In this document: one piece after another, positions 51,224 through 59,417 of the stretch
Numbering within the stretch: the stretch's first letter is position 1
Layout of the letters: every line of letters starts with the position of its first letter
Origin: Candidatus Bathyarchaeota archaeon
Lineage (GTDB): Archaea; Thermoproteota; Bathyarchaeia; TCS64
Length of the DNA: 64,000 nt
Assembly (NCBI GenBank): GCA_020346605.1
Contig: CP070784.1
Location: 370,192 to 434,191 of the forward strand
Reading direction: 5' to 3'
Made by a program: the position numbers and the translations under genes
The notes under the pieces: model-generated
The model's input: the letters and a program-made list of their open reading frames with translations, nothing else
What the model was told of the DNA's origin: nothing
Database searches by the model: none

Positions 51224-51523
51224 ATGAAGAGGCGCAGGTCGAAGCTGGAGGTCTACCTTGACGTGCTGTGGACCATAAAGAACGGCACCCAGAAGCCAAC
51301 CAGGATCATGTACGAGTCCAACCTGTCCTGGAAGCCGCTGCAGAGGACGCTGAACTCGCTGATGTCCCAGGAACTGATCCAGGAGTTCGAGCCGACGAAC
51401 CTCCGCGACAAGCGCACGACCACCTGCTACGAGCTCACCCAGAAGGGAGAGAACGTAATCCACTACTTCAAGAGGGCCGAGGACCTGCTGGAGCTCGAGA
51501 CCCTACCCAGAATGAGGCTCTGA
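51224..51523 (+). CDS. Winged-helix DNA-binding protein (ArnR1-like), copy 1
   Basis: A 99-residue basic wHTH protein. KRRRSKLEVYLDVLWTIKNG forms helix 1, QKPTRIMYESNLSWKPLQRT helices 2-3 (recognition region), and DKRTTTCYELTQKGENVIHY the wing, followed by a helical tail FKRAEDLLELETLP likely used for dimerisation. The ATG has GAGGTGG seven bases upstream. The type is abundant in TACK archaea, usually as local regulators. Copy 2 lies 185 bp downstream with near-identical NLSWKPLQ and LTQKGENV segments, so a tandem duplication is likely. Confidence 0.8.
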   Translation: MKRRRSKLEVYLDVLWTIKNGTQKPTRIMYESNLSWKPLQRTLNSLMSQELIQEFEPTNLRDKRTTTCYELTQKGENVIHYFKRAEDLLELETLPRMRL

Positions 51524-51540
51524 CCTCCAGCCCCCCAACC

Positions 51541-51560
51541 CTTTTTCTCCCATTTCTCTT
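51541..51560 (+). terminator. T-tract terminator after winged-helix copy 1
   Basis: CTTTTTCTCC followed by CATTTCTCTT 17 bases after the stop, the same C/T-rich form seen after other genes. Confidence 0.35.
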
Positions 51561-51708
51561 CAGCACAGACAGTTCCCTGATACAGTTCTATTATCAGTAT
51601 CGCTATCAGCTACCGGAAATGTAGACTCAAGCTACATACAAACCAAGATAACGGATATCGTCGTAGAGGGTTCTGCCCCAAGGGTATGCATTTGGAGGAT
51701 GCCTGTAG

Positions 51709-52005
51709 TTGCCGCGTAGATCCAAGCTCGAGATATATCTCAACGTTCTAGCGGCGGTGAAGAGGGGAACATCCAAGCCCACTCGTATCATGTACGAGGC
51801 GAACCTGTCCTGGAAGCCCCTCCAGAAGATCCTCAGGTCCATGCTCAAGCAGGACCTCATCGTCCTCATGGACACCACCAAGAACAGGGACAAGCGCACC
51901 AACACGATGTACGGGCTCACCCAGAAGGGCGAGAACGTCATGAACTACTTCAACAGGGCCAGGGAGTTCCTGGAGATAGACGAGATAACCAAGCTAAGAC
52001 CCTGA
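51709..52005 (+). CDS. Winged-helix DNA-binding protein (ArnR1-like), copy 2
   Basis: A 98-residue paralog of the preceding protein from a TTG start. RRSKLEIYLNVLAAVKRGTS, KPTRIMYEANLSWKPLQK and DKRTNTMYGLTQKGENVMNY align along the full length with copy 1, while the tail differs (REFLEIDEITKLRP). Between the genes lie further GATAC (51579-51583) and GTATC (51597-51601) pentamers, suggesting shared operators. The substitution pattern in the recognition helix is conservative, so both may bind similar sites. Confidence 0.8.
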   Translation: MPRRSKLEIYLNVLAAVKRGTSKPTRIMYEANLSWKPLQKILRSMLKQDLIVLMDTTKNRDKRTNTMYGLTQKGENVMNYFNRAREFLEIDEITKLRP

Positions 52006-52016
52006 GCGCCAAGCGT

Positions 52017-53612
52017 TCATGCACGCGTAACGCCCTTGAGCCCTACATGAGAATCCTGCGATGTAGCGGATCGCCTCATCCTCCCCTTCAGGGCGTCCTC
52101 TATCACGAGAGGGATCTTGCCCAGAAGGTCATGAGCCTCAAAGTTGTATCCCATCTCCTCGCAAGCGTAGTCTCCGGCCGCGCCGTTGACGAAGGCACCT
52201 GCGACGGCAGCCTGCAGCGGCGGTGCCCCCATCGCCAGGTACGCCGACACCACGCCCGCAAGTACGTCCCCGGTACCTCCCACCGTCATGCCTGGGTTCC
52301 CCGTCCAGTTGTACCTGACCCGTTCACCGTCGCTCACGACGTCAACGGCCCCCTTCAGGAGAATCGTCGCTCCCAGCTTCTTCGCCTCCTTCATCACAGA
52401 TCCGCCCTGCTCTCTGTGTCCGACACCAGCTTCCTTCCCGGTCAGGATCTCGAACTCGCCGCGATGAGGAGTAAACACCGCCTCCCCGACCTTCCTCCTC
52501 CGCCCGGCGAAGGCCTTCAGTGCGTCAGCGTCAAGCAGAACCGGCAGGCTCGCTCCCTCCACCTCCTCCAAGATCCTGTCGACGGCCTCGACGGTCTCAC
52601 CGTGCACGCCGAGTCCCGGCCCCAGGGCTACGGCGTCGACATTCCCAAGAAACGGGAGGACCGCGTCGACGTTCTTCCTCGTCAGCCTAGGCCCCTTTAG
52701 CTTCACCGTTATGAGGCTGGTGGAGAACCCGGCGACTATAGAGGCCGCCGTCTCGGGGGCTGCCACGTAGACGAGGTCCACACCAGTGGCGTAGGCGCCC
52801 ATCCCCGTAAGGGCTGGCGCCCCCGAGTAGGTCTCGCTGCCGCCGATGACCAGGAGCCGCCCGAAGTCTCCCTTGTGGGCCTCTGAAGCCCTCTGTCTCT
52901 GTGCCAGGTAGACATCACCAGGGCCAACGTAGGTCTCGGCCTCGGGTGGGATGCCGATGGGGCAAACTTCTAGCTGGCCAGTTTGCTCTATCGCTTTTTT
53001 AAGACCTGTCTTGGGTTTGTGGAACGTGAGGGTCTTGTCCGCCTTGATGGCTATACCGTGAACGGTGCCGGTGTCCGCCATGAAGCCCGTCGGGACATCT
53101 ACGGCTATCTTGAGCCCCTCCGAGGCGTTTATCGCCTGTACCATCTCCTTGAGGGGAGATGTTAGGGCTCCCCTGATCCCCGTCCCTGCTATGGCGTCCA
53201 CGATCAAGTCCCCCTTAAGAGCCTTGACTTCCGATGAGTCATGGATCTCGTGTACGTCGACGCCCTCGTCCATGTTTCTCAGTATGCCCCAGTTGAACAT
53301 GGCCTCCTTCGAGCTGATGTTCGAGGGCCAGCCGAGAAGGAACACCTCGACGCTGTATCCAGCTCCGGCCAAGTGCCTCGCGGCCACGAAGCCGTCCCCG
53401 CCGTTGCCGCCTGTTCCGCAAACAATAACGATCCTCCTCTTGACGTCAACTGTGTCTGCAATGGCCCTGGCCACGGCGCCGCCGGCGTTCTCCATGAGGA
53501 GCAGCCTGGGGACGCCGAGGTACTCAGCGTTCATCTCCACCGCCCTCATCTCCTTGGCGGTTAGTGAGGAATCAAGGATCAAGGCGCACCAACTCACACC
53601 CAATATGTCCAA
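52017..53612 (-). CDS. nnr: Bifunctional NAD(P)H-hydrate epimerase / ADP-dependent dehydratase
   Basis: A 531-residue fusion of YjeF-N and YjeF-C domains. Residues about 20-220: LTAKEMRAVEMNAEYLGVPR, LLLMENAGGAVARAIADTV and IVCGTGGNGGDGFVAARHL, the epimerase. Residues 240-520: GDFGRLLVIGGSETYSGAPA, VDAVALGPGLGVHG, AVFTPHRGEFEILTG and NPGMTVGGTGDVLAGVVSA, the ADP-dependent dehydratase. It repairs hydrated NADH and NADPH. The start may be further in, near the LTAKEM motif. Convergent with winged-helix copy 2. Confidence 0.95.
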   Translation of the reverse strand: MDILGVSWCALILDSSLTAKEMRAVEMNAEYLGVPRLLLMENAGGAVARAIADTVDVKRRIVIVCGTGGNGGDGFVAARHLAGAGYSVEVFLLGWPSNISSKEAMFNWGILRNMDEGVDVHEIHDSSEVKALKGDLIVDAIAGTGIRGALTSPLKEMVQAINASEGLKIAVDVPTGFMADTGTVHGIAIKADKTLTFHKPKTGLKKAIEQTGQLEVCPIGIPPEAETYVGPGDVYLAQRQRASEAHKGDFGRLLVIGGSETYSGAPALTGMGAYATGVDLVYVAAPETAASIVAGFSTSLITVKLKGPRLTRKNVDAVLPFLGNVDAVALGPGLGVHGETVEAVDRILEEVEGASLPVLLDADALKAFAGRRRKVGEAVFTPHRGEFEILTGKEAGVGHREQGGSVMKEAKKLGATILLKGAVDVVSDGERVRYNWTGNPGMTVGGTGDVLAGVVSAYLAMGAPPLQAAVAGAFVNGAAGDYACEEMGYNFEAHDLLGKIPLVIEDALKGRMRRSATSQDSHVGLKGVTRA

Positions 53613-53667
53613 GGATATTTATAGCATCGCGGCGGGATACCGGCCCCGACACGCAGTCGCTCCGATT

Positions 53668-54417
53668 CTATTGATGAAACTCTATCTGGCTCACCGATTC
53701 GATGACGAAGTCGGCCTGCTCAACCAGCTCTGAGGAGGGATCGAGGCTTGAGCGGACGGCGACGACGGCCTTCATCCCGGCAGACCTCCCGGCCACCATG
53801 TCGGAAGGCAGATCTCCGACACATACTGCCCTAGAAGGCATGGTGATGCACCTCTCGCATGCAAGTAGCAGCATCTCTGGGGAGGGCTTCGGGTCATCAA
53901 CGTCGTCTGCTCCCACCACCGCATCGAAGAGATCGAGGACACCAATGGACGCCATGGTCTCCTCCGCGTCGGCGCGACGGTCGTTAGTGGCGATCGCCAG
54001 CTTCACGCCGCCACTTTTGAGCCGCGTAATTGTTTCCTCGACGCCGTCAAACAACGAGGGCTTGTACTCATAAACTAGGCTGTTGTCGGCCTCGTCGTAG
54101 GCCTTAGCGGCGATCTGCTTCGCCTCCTCCCACCGGAGCCCGGCGAGGTAGAGGGCGGTGGCTCCCACGATCAGATCCTCCCGCCTCGGAGCCCTTGCGA
54201 GGGGGCCACTCTCGTCCACATCCCAGGTCGTCAAGGAGACGCCGGACAGCTGGGCCCAATGGGAGGTCGCCTCCTCGCCAACGAGCCCAGTGATGGCCTG
54301 TGCCCTGGACTTGGCCCGTGCCCGCTGCCTCGCCTTGGAGTCCACCAGCGTCCCGGTCATGTCGAAGACAATTAGGTCGCACTCGAAGACGCTTCCCGAA
54401 ACCGATATGCGGGGCAT
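53668..54417 (-). CDS. HAD-superfamily hydrolase, phosphonatase-like
   Basis: A 249-residue HAD phosphohydrolase from ATG 54417. Motif I is LIVFDMTGTLVDS: nucleophile Asp followed at +2 by Thr instead of the usual Asp, as in phosphonatase-like members (D-x-A/T-G-T). The cap spans about residues 25-110. Motif II is KLAIATNDRRADAEE and motif III/IV is VGADDVDDPKPSPEMLL with VCVGDLPSDMVAGRSAGMKA. The altered +2 residue suggests different general acid chemistry; phosphonate, phosphoglycolate or sugar phosphate are all possible. Confidence 0.82.
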   Translation of the reverse strand: MPRISVSGSVFECDLIVFDMTGTLVDSKARQRARAKSRAQAITGLVGEEATSHWAQLSGVSLTTWDVDESGPLARAPRREDLIVGATALYLAGLRWEEAKQIAAKAYDEADNSLVYEYKPSLFDGVEETITRLKSGGVKLAIATNDRRADAEETMASIGVLDLFDAVVGADDVDDPKPSPEMLLLACERCITMPSRAVCVGDLPSDMVAGRSAGMKAVVAVRSSLDPSSELVEQADFVIESVSQIEFHQ

Positions 54418-54619
54418 GCCAGTCAACCTGAATTCTTTCTGTTATTAACCGTTGTGCCGTAGGTAAGGTCCAACTTTTTAGACTCAATCGCCCATGAAAT
54501 GTGTAATATCTTGGGAAAAGGCTCGATTACAGGCAAGTATCAGTAGCTTTTTGATGTTCATTTTGACCCAGCAAACGTTAAGTATCCGTGGGAGTCTAGA
54601 ATGTTCGAGGTGAACAGTT

Positions 54620-54847
54620 TTGGCGACAGCGTTTGTCCTGATCAACGCTGAGATTGGTTCTGAGGGCGACGTGCTGAAGGACCTGAAGGCGATCCCGGAG
54701 GTCCAGGAGGCCCACATGGTGTACGGCGTCTACGACATTATCGCCAGGATCGAGACTGAGACGATGCAGGACCTGAAGGACACCATCAGCTGGAAGATCA
54801 GGCGACTGGACAAGGTCCGTTCGACACTGACCATGATCGTGGTCTAA
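54620..54847 (+). CDS. Stand-alone RAM (Lrp/AsnC ligand-binding) domain protein
   Basis: A 75-residue ferredoxin-like fold protein with TTG start; GAGGTGA seven bases upstream decides it. ATAFVLINAEIGSEGDVLKD, EVQEAHMVYGVYDIIARIET and LDKVRSTLTMIVV match the C-terminal amino-acid-binding half of Lrp/AsnC regulators, without the HTH. Such SARD proteins bind small ligands and may form ring assemblies or modulate a full-length Lrp. A T-tract follows its stop. Confidence 0.88.
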   Translation: MATAFVLINAEIGSEGDVLKDLKAIPEVQEAHMVYGVYDIIARIETETMQDLKDTISWKIRRLDKVRSTLTMIVV

Positions 54848-54857
54848 ACACAAAATC

Positions 54858-54870
54858 CATTTTTCCCTCA
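54858..54870 (+). terminator. T-tract terminator
   Basis: CCATTTTTCCCTC 11 bases after the stop, resembling the tracts after other plus-strand genes. Confidence 0.35.
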
Positions 54871-54918
54871 GACACAGACACTGGAGTCCATAGGTCCGGC
54901 GACCCCTGGTTCCTGGGC

Positions 54919-55479
54919 TTACAGGATCAGTGTCTTGAGCAGATCGGCCTTGGTGATTATCCCCGCGGTCTTCTCCTTCCTGTGGACTAGGACCGCAGGG
55001 TAGATCTTGAGCATGCTGGCTACGAGGGAGACCGGGGCGTCCTCGCCGACCTGGGGGAAGGGGTCGTCCATGATCTCTGAGATGCGCCTGTCGGCCATGG
55101 GGCTGTCGCTCTCGACGCTCAGGAGCTTGTCGATGATCGTCCTCTCGGTGATGCTGCCGACGGCTCTTCCGTTGTCGATGACGGGGAGCTGTGAGTAGCC
55201 ATACTCGTTCATGATGTTGACGGCGACCTGCACATGGTCCTCAACCCGCACGCTGATGACCCCCGGGGTCATGATCTCCCCGGCCTTGGTCTCCCTGCCC
55301 TGCTCGAGGCGCTCCAAGGCGTCGAAGATGGTCCTCACCTTGGCGTATGAGGGCTCGATATTTTTAGCCTCCAGCTTCGCGATGTAGGACTGGCTGACCC
55401 CCGCCAGCTTGGCCAGCTCGGACTGGGTGAGCCCCAGGGAGCGACGCCTCAGGGCGATGGAGTCGAGGGAGTGTAACAT
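54919..55479 (-). CDS. HTH-CBS transcriptional regulator
   Basis: A 186-residue archaeal regulator. Residues 5-60 form an XRE-type helix-turn-helix (LGLTQSELAKLAGVSQSYIA). Two CBS repeats follow: MTPGVISVRVEDHVQVAV and VIDNGRAVGSITERTI, then EDAPVSLVASMLKIYPAVLV and TAGIITKADLLKTLIL. CBS pairs bind adenosyl compounds (AMP, ATP, SAM), so DNA binding is probably tuned by energy or methyl state. It is divergent from tiaS across about 157 bp. SAM-type sensing is plausible in this methyl-rich context but unproven. Confidence 0.88.
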   Translation of the reverse strand: MLHSLDSIALRRRSLGLTQSELAKLAGVSQSYIAKLEAKNIEPSYAKVRTIFDALERLEQGRETKAGEIMTPGVISVRVEDHVQVAVNIMNEYGYSQLPVIDNGRAVGSITERTIIDKLLSVESDSPMADRRISEIMDDPFPQVGEDAPVSLVASMLKIYPAVLVHRKEKTAGIITKADLLKTLIL

Positions 55480-55636
55480 ACGGAGTAGTTAAACGCCCCT
55501 GAAAATATTCTTTTCTGAATTTTTTTGATTGAGAAATATTCCTGAGGCGTAGTTTGTTGCAAGAACGTGGAACTTGGAGAGGACCGCCAACGTTTTAACG
55601 GAGTGCTGATCCACCCCTCTCAAGAGGCCCCTCGGA

Positions 55637-56962
55637 TTGCGGCTGCACATAGGCATCGACGACACCGACTCCCCACAGGGAGGCTGCACCACGCACATCG
55701 CAGTTAGAATAATCGAGGAGCTCCTGGGCTTGGGCTGCGAGTTCACTGACTACCCAAACCTCCTGAGGCTGAACCCGAACGTGCCATGGAAGACGCGGGG
55801 CAACGGCGCAGTCTGCCTAAGGATCAAGGTCGACCAGGAGCTGGAGGGAGAGGTCAGGAGCACGGTCATCGGCGAGGTGGAGAGGTACGCCGAGTTCGAC
55901 TGCGAGAACACCAACCCTGGGATAGTTCTCCACATCGGACTTGTGCCCGAGGCCTTCATCCAGTTCTCCAATAGGGTGGTCGGCAGCGTCGTCACACTTG
56001 AGGAGGCGCTGACTCTCGTCGACGGGCACGGTGCCTCAGCCGTGGGTTACAAGAACATGAGAGGCATCATAGGAGCCCTGGCCGCTGTGGGGGGACTCCA
56101 GAGGGGGGACCACACCTACGAGCTCCTCACTTACAGGGAACCCGAGAACTGGGGCAAGCCAAGGCTCCTCGACGAGGCCACCGTTAGAGCTATGGACTGC
56201 GAGCTCGGCGACCAGACCTTCAACAACGTCGATCCCGAGTCGGGGCGGGTGCTCATCGCCCCTCACGGTCCGGATCCTGTCCTATACGGGGTCAGGGGAG
56301 AGACTCCCGAGGCTGTCCACAGGGCGGGGACCATCGTGGAGACGGGAGAGCCCGTGGAGAGGTGGGCTATCTTCAGATCGAACCAGGGCACCGACGCCCA
56401 CCTGAGGCGCGTCGAAAAGCTCTCGGACCTCAGGACCTTCCATCCGGCCGTCGTCGCAGGTAAGATCGTGGAGACGCCTCGCACCATCCAGGGGGGGCAC
56501 GTCATCTTCGGGCTTGCCGATAACTCGTGCGAGATAGACTGCGCCGCGTACGAGCCCACGGGGATCTTCAGGGAAGTCGTCAGGAGGCTGATAGTCGGCG
56601 ACAGGCTGGAGGCCTACGGCGGCGTCCGTACAGAGGAGGAGCCTCGGCGCACTCTCAACTTGGAGAAGCTGGAGATCCTGGAGCTGGCCAGGGAGATCCT
56701 CCTGAAGAACCCCGGCTGCCCCGAATGCGGCGGGAGCATGGAGTCCATGGGGAGTGGAAAGGGCTTCAGATGCAGGAGCTGCGGGCACAGGGACGGGACC
56801 CTCGTGAAGGAGGAGTCTGTGATGGAGAGAGAGCTGGAGGCCGGGCTCTACGTTCCGCCTCCCAAGGCCCAGAGGCACCTGACGAAGCCCACGAAGAGAT
56901 ATGGAAGAGAGAAGAAGAGGCGAACGCCGGGAGCCATGCACGAGCCCTGGCACTGGCCGTGA
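55637..56962 (+). CDS. tiaS: tRNA(Ile2) 2-agmatinylcytidine synthetase TiaS
   Basis: A 441-residue archaeal TiaS from a TTG start; the DUF1743 signature GIDDTDSPQGGCTTHIAVR begins at residue 5. The THUMP-like and OB-fold blocks are in RLNPNVPWKTRGNGAVCLRI and RTIQGGHVIFGLADNSCEID. The C-terminal zinc ribbon is CPECGGSMESMGSGKGFRC with RSCGHRDG. It conjugates agmatine to C34 of the tRNA-Ile CAU anticodon using ATP so that it reads AUA. This is an archaea-specific marker and supports the domain assignment. Confidence 0.95.
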   Translation: MRLHIGIDDTDSPQGGCTTHIAVRIIEELLGLGCEFTDYPNLLRLNPNVPWKTRGNGAVCLRIKVDQELEGEVRSTVIGEVERYAEFDCENTNPGIVLHIGLVPEAFIQFSNRVVGSVVTLEEALTLVDGHGASAVGYKNMRGIIGALAAVGGLQRGDHTYELLTYREPENWGKPRLLDEATVRAMDCELGDQTFNNVDPESGRVLIAPHGPDPVLYGVRGETPEAVHRAGTIVETGEPVERWAIFRSNQGTDAHLRRVEKLSDLRTFHPAVVAGKIVETPRTIQGGHVIFGLADNSCEIDCAAYEPTGIFREVVRRLIVGDRLEAYGGVRTEEEPRRTLNLEKLEILELAREILLKNPGCPECGGSMESMGSGKGFRCRSCGHRDGTLVKEESVMERELEAGLYVPPPKAQRHLTKPTKRYGREKKRRTPGAMHEPWHWP

Positions 56963-57039
56963 GGCATTTCTCGGTTACTTCAAGCCAAGGACTATAAACA
57001 TCTGCCGTGATTCTACTCGTATTCAAGGAGTCATGAAAG

Positions 57040-57537
57040 ATGGAATTCAACGAGGTAATCGAGAAGAGGAGGAGCATCCGAAAGTACAAGGACACTCCCG
57101 TGCCCAGGGAGTACATACTCAAGGTCCTCGAGGCGGCAAGGCTGGCCCCCTCGGCGGCCAACAGGCAGCCGTGGCACTTCGTCGTTGTGCAGGACGCTGA
57201 GATGAGGGGGAAGCTGGCCGGGAGGCAGAGCTGGGCGGCGAAGGCACCAGTGATGATCGTGGGGCTGGCTGACGCCGATGCGTCCCCAGGCTGGTGCCAC
57301 AACGACCTGGGCATCGCCTTCGAGCACCTGGTCCTCGCCGCCACCGACCTGGGGCTGGGAACCTGCTGGATGGGGCAGACGAGGCGCGACGCCGAGATCA
57401 AGGAGCTGCTGTGCATCCCCGAGACACTGGGCGTCGTCGCGCTGACACCTCTTGGAGTGCCCGACGAATCACCCGGACCCAAGGCGCGGAAGCCCCTCTA
57501 CCAAATAGTCAGTTGGGAGGAGTACGGTAAGAATTAG
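57040..57537 (+). CDS. Nitroreductase family protein
   Basis: A 165-residue FMN-binding nitroreductase, the shortest of the three in the window. EFNEVIEKRRSIRKYKDTPV, VLEAARLAPSAANRQPWHF and FEHLVLAATDLGLGTCWMG carry the flavin contacts. It is followed after 17 bp by a flavin reductase-like gene on the same strand, so it is probably an operon with a shared flavin theme. Confidence 0.85.
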   Translation: MEFNEVIEKRRSIRKYKDTPVPREYILKVLEAARLAPSAANRQPWHFVVVQDAEMRGKLAGRQSWAAKAPVMIVGLADADASPGWCHNDLGIAFEHLVLAATDLGLGTCWMGQTRRDAEIKELLCIPETLGVVALTPLGVPDESPGPKARKPLYQIVSWEEYGKN

Positions 57538-57554
57538 GAGGCCTACGAGGAACC

Positions 57555-58088
57555 ATGAAGATCGAGCTGCCGAAGCACAGGCGGCTGCAGCCTGGTCCCG
57601 CTAGCAACGTGGTCATGGCGACCTGCGTCGGGAGAAGCGGGAGGCCCAACATCATCACCCTCGGGATGTACATGCCTATCAGCATCGACCCTCCGCTGGT
57701 CTGCATCGGGGTCGCCCCTCGGCGTTACAGCCACGCGCTCATCGAGGAGACCGGCGAGTTCGTCGTCAACACGCCGTCCATCGACCTGGAGGAGCAGATG
57801 CACTACTGCGGTGTCAGGTCGGGGAGGGACGTGGACAAGTGGGCGGAGACGGGGCTCACCCCCACCCCAGCGTTGAAGGTGAAGCCGCCGCTGATAGAGG
57901 AGTGCTTCAGCCACTTGGAGTGCAGGGTCGTCCAGTCCCACATCTGCGGCGACCATACCCTCTTCCTCGGTGAGGTGGTGGCTACGTCGGCCAACGCAGA
58001 ATTCATGGACGGCGATGTCCTGGACGTTCTCAAAGCCAGACCAATCGTCCAGAAGAACCACGTCTACTATAGCGTATGTGAAAAGTAA
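57555..58088 (+). CDS. Flavin reductase-like FMN-binding protein
   Basis: A 177-residue split-barrel flavin-binding protein. ASNVVMATCVGRSGRPNIIT, PISIDPPLVCIGVAPRRYSH and IEETGEFVVNTPSIDLEEQM match the flavin_reduct domain of HpaC/Fre-type and archaeal ferric-reductase-like proteins. It binds FMN between subunits of a dimer and transfers hydride to flavin or an acceptor. It lies downstream of the nitroreductase in one likely transcription unit. A C/T-rich terminator follows directly. Confidence 0.85.
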   Translation: MKIELPKHRRLQPGPASNVVMATCVGRSGRPNIITLGMYMPISIDPPLVCIGVAPRRYSHALIEETGEFVVNTPSIDLEEQMHYCGVRSGRDVDKWAETGLTPTPALKVKPPLIEECFSHLECRVVQSHICGDHTLFLGEVVATSANAEFMDGDVLDVLKARPIVQKNHVYYSVCEK

Positions 58089-58110
58089 CCCATTTTCCCT
58101 TTTTTCCTTT
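58089..58110 (+). terminator. Pyrimidine-tract terminator
   Basis: Immediately after the stop the plus strand reads CCCATTTTCCCT followed by TTTTTCCTTT, the strongest pyrimidine tract in the window. Confidence 0.5.
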
Positions 58111-58310
58111 CGGTACCTCTTGAGCTGTTTCTACGAGTCTGACATCTTGACCACAAATCGCATGTTTATTTTTACGACAAGGAAGTGCATAATATTTGTA
58201 TCTTTTACAATCATTAAAAATAGTGTTCTTGATTTAAGATAGATATGTAACATACTTTCATGCTCTCTTATATTTAATATACATGTTATGATCATACAGA
58301 GGTAGATTAG

Positions 58311-58853
58311 ATGGAAAAGGAAACCCTCGGCAGATTCGACAGAGAGACGAGGAGCTTCTATGCCCTAGTCATCGTAAACATAGTGGGAGCGGGTCTCGCC
58401 ATGAGCTTCGGGGTCGCCACAGTGGTGAACAACCTGATCCCGATGATCAACGAGTGGAGCATCCAACTGCTGCGGACAGCGTTTACCGGATTGGCCCTAG
58501 GAGGATTCGTTTTCGCCATCAGGTGGCTTATACTCAGCGCGGGGTTGTTCGGCGAATTCGACGACGTCAGAGACGAACTAAAGGAAGTCTCGGGGAAGGT
58601 GAATGAAGAGACACTGACGCAGCTCATCGTCAGGAACTTGGCCTTCTACAGGGATAACAAGCCGACCATTGATAAACTGAAGCTGGGAAGCAGGGTCACA
58701 GGGGCCTTCTTCCTGCTCTCTGGAGCGACGGCAGCTCTCAACGTGTTGACAGTTGACTTCACCGGACCCATCGGTCTGCTGACGGCAGCTTTCGGGACTC
58801 TTCTCTGCATCGCCCTCGGCATAGTGGGCGTCTACTCCCCCTATTTTTTTTAG
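58311..58853 (+). CDS. Four-helix membrane protein, unknown function
   Basis: A 180-residue protein with four predicted membrane helices: VIVNIVGAGLAMSFGVATVV (about 20-40), FTGLALGGFVFAIRWLIL (60-78), GAFFLLSGATAALNVLTV (132-150) and LLTAAFGTLLCIALGIVGVY (157-176). The central loop (FDDVRDELKEVSGKVNEETL) is highly charged and could be a coiled coil. TTATATTTAATAT at about 58268-58281 could be its promoter. Not recognised. A winged-helix gene follows in the same direction and may be its co-regulated partner. Confidence 0.6.
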   Translation: MEKETLGRFDRETRSFYALVIVNIVGAGLAMSFGVATVVNNLIPMINEWSIQLLRTAFTGLALGGFVFAIRWLILSAGLFGEFDDVRDELKEVSGKVNEETLTQLIVRNLAFYRDNKPTIDKLKLGSRVTGAFFLLSGATAALNVLTVDFTGPIGLLTAAFGTLLCIALGIVGVYSPYFF

Positions 58854-58938
58854 AGGTATGAACAGACCTGGGAGCGTCGGCTCGTGGACTCGGCTGATGC
58901 AGAGAAGAAGCTCAACAGCATCCTTGAAGGTAACTAGG

Positions 58939-59214
58939 ATGAAGGGAAAGAGGACTCTCTACGAGATCTACTGGGAGATCCTCACCTTCTGCAGGAGTCC
59001 CAGGACCTTCACCAGTATAGTGAACAGGTGCAGCCTGAACTCCAAGATAGGGCAGGAGCACATAGGATTCCTGCTATCCAAGGAGTACCTGAGGAGATAC
59101 GAGGAAGAAGGTAGAGGCCTACACGTTACTACGGACGAGGCCGACGTATTCCTAGAGGCGTTCAAGGAGATGTACCTGGAATTATTCAACAGAGGTCCGG
59201 AGTTCAAGCTCTGA
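58939..59214 (+). CDS. Winged-helix DNA-binding protein
   Basis: A 91-residue wHTH protein. ATG 58939 has GAAGGT eight bases upstream and begins at the family-like KGKRTLYEIYWEILTFCRSP; an ATG at 58858 would add 27 unlike residues. FTSIVNRCSLNSKIGQEHIG is the recognition region, and GRGLHVTTDEADVFLEAFKE the wing and C-terminal helix. It is more distant from the tandem pair at 51224/51709 but of the same archaeal architecture. It follows the membrane protein gene, perhaps a sensor-regulator style pair. Confidence 0.7.
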   Translation: MKGKRTLYEIYWEILTFCRSPRTFTSIVNRCSLNSKIGQEHIGFLLSKEYLRRYEEEGRGLHVTTDEADVFLEAFKEMYLELFNRGPEFKL

Positions 59215-59385
59215 CGGAATTATGTTGATACATCTTGGTTCCCAGTAAAATGTTAATTTTCAGAGTATTTTGATGCGAAAATGCACGTTTACTTCATGAA
59301 GCGGGCGAAACATTACACGCTTTAATGCATAAATTCTCATGCATCCAAGAACTTTATCGCTAACGGATATCTTCGCCACTCGAAG

Positions 59386-59397
59386 TTTTTTAATTAA
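59386..59397 (+). promoter_or_regulatory. Putative TATA box
   Basis: TTTTTTAATTAA lies 21-32 bases before the ATG at 59418 in the otherwise AT-rich 203-bp gap. Confidence 0.4.
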
Positions 59398-59417
59398 GGT
59401 AAAATCAATGGTATCAT

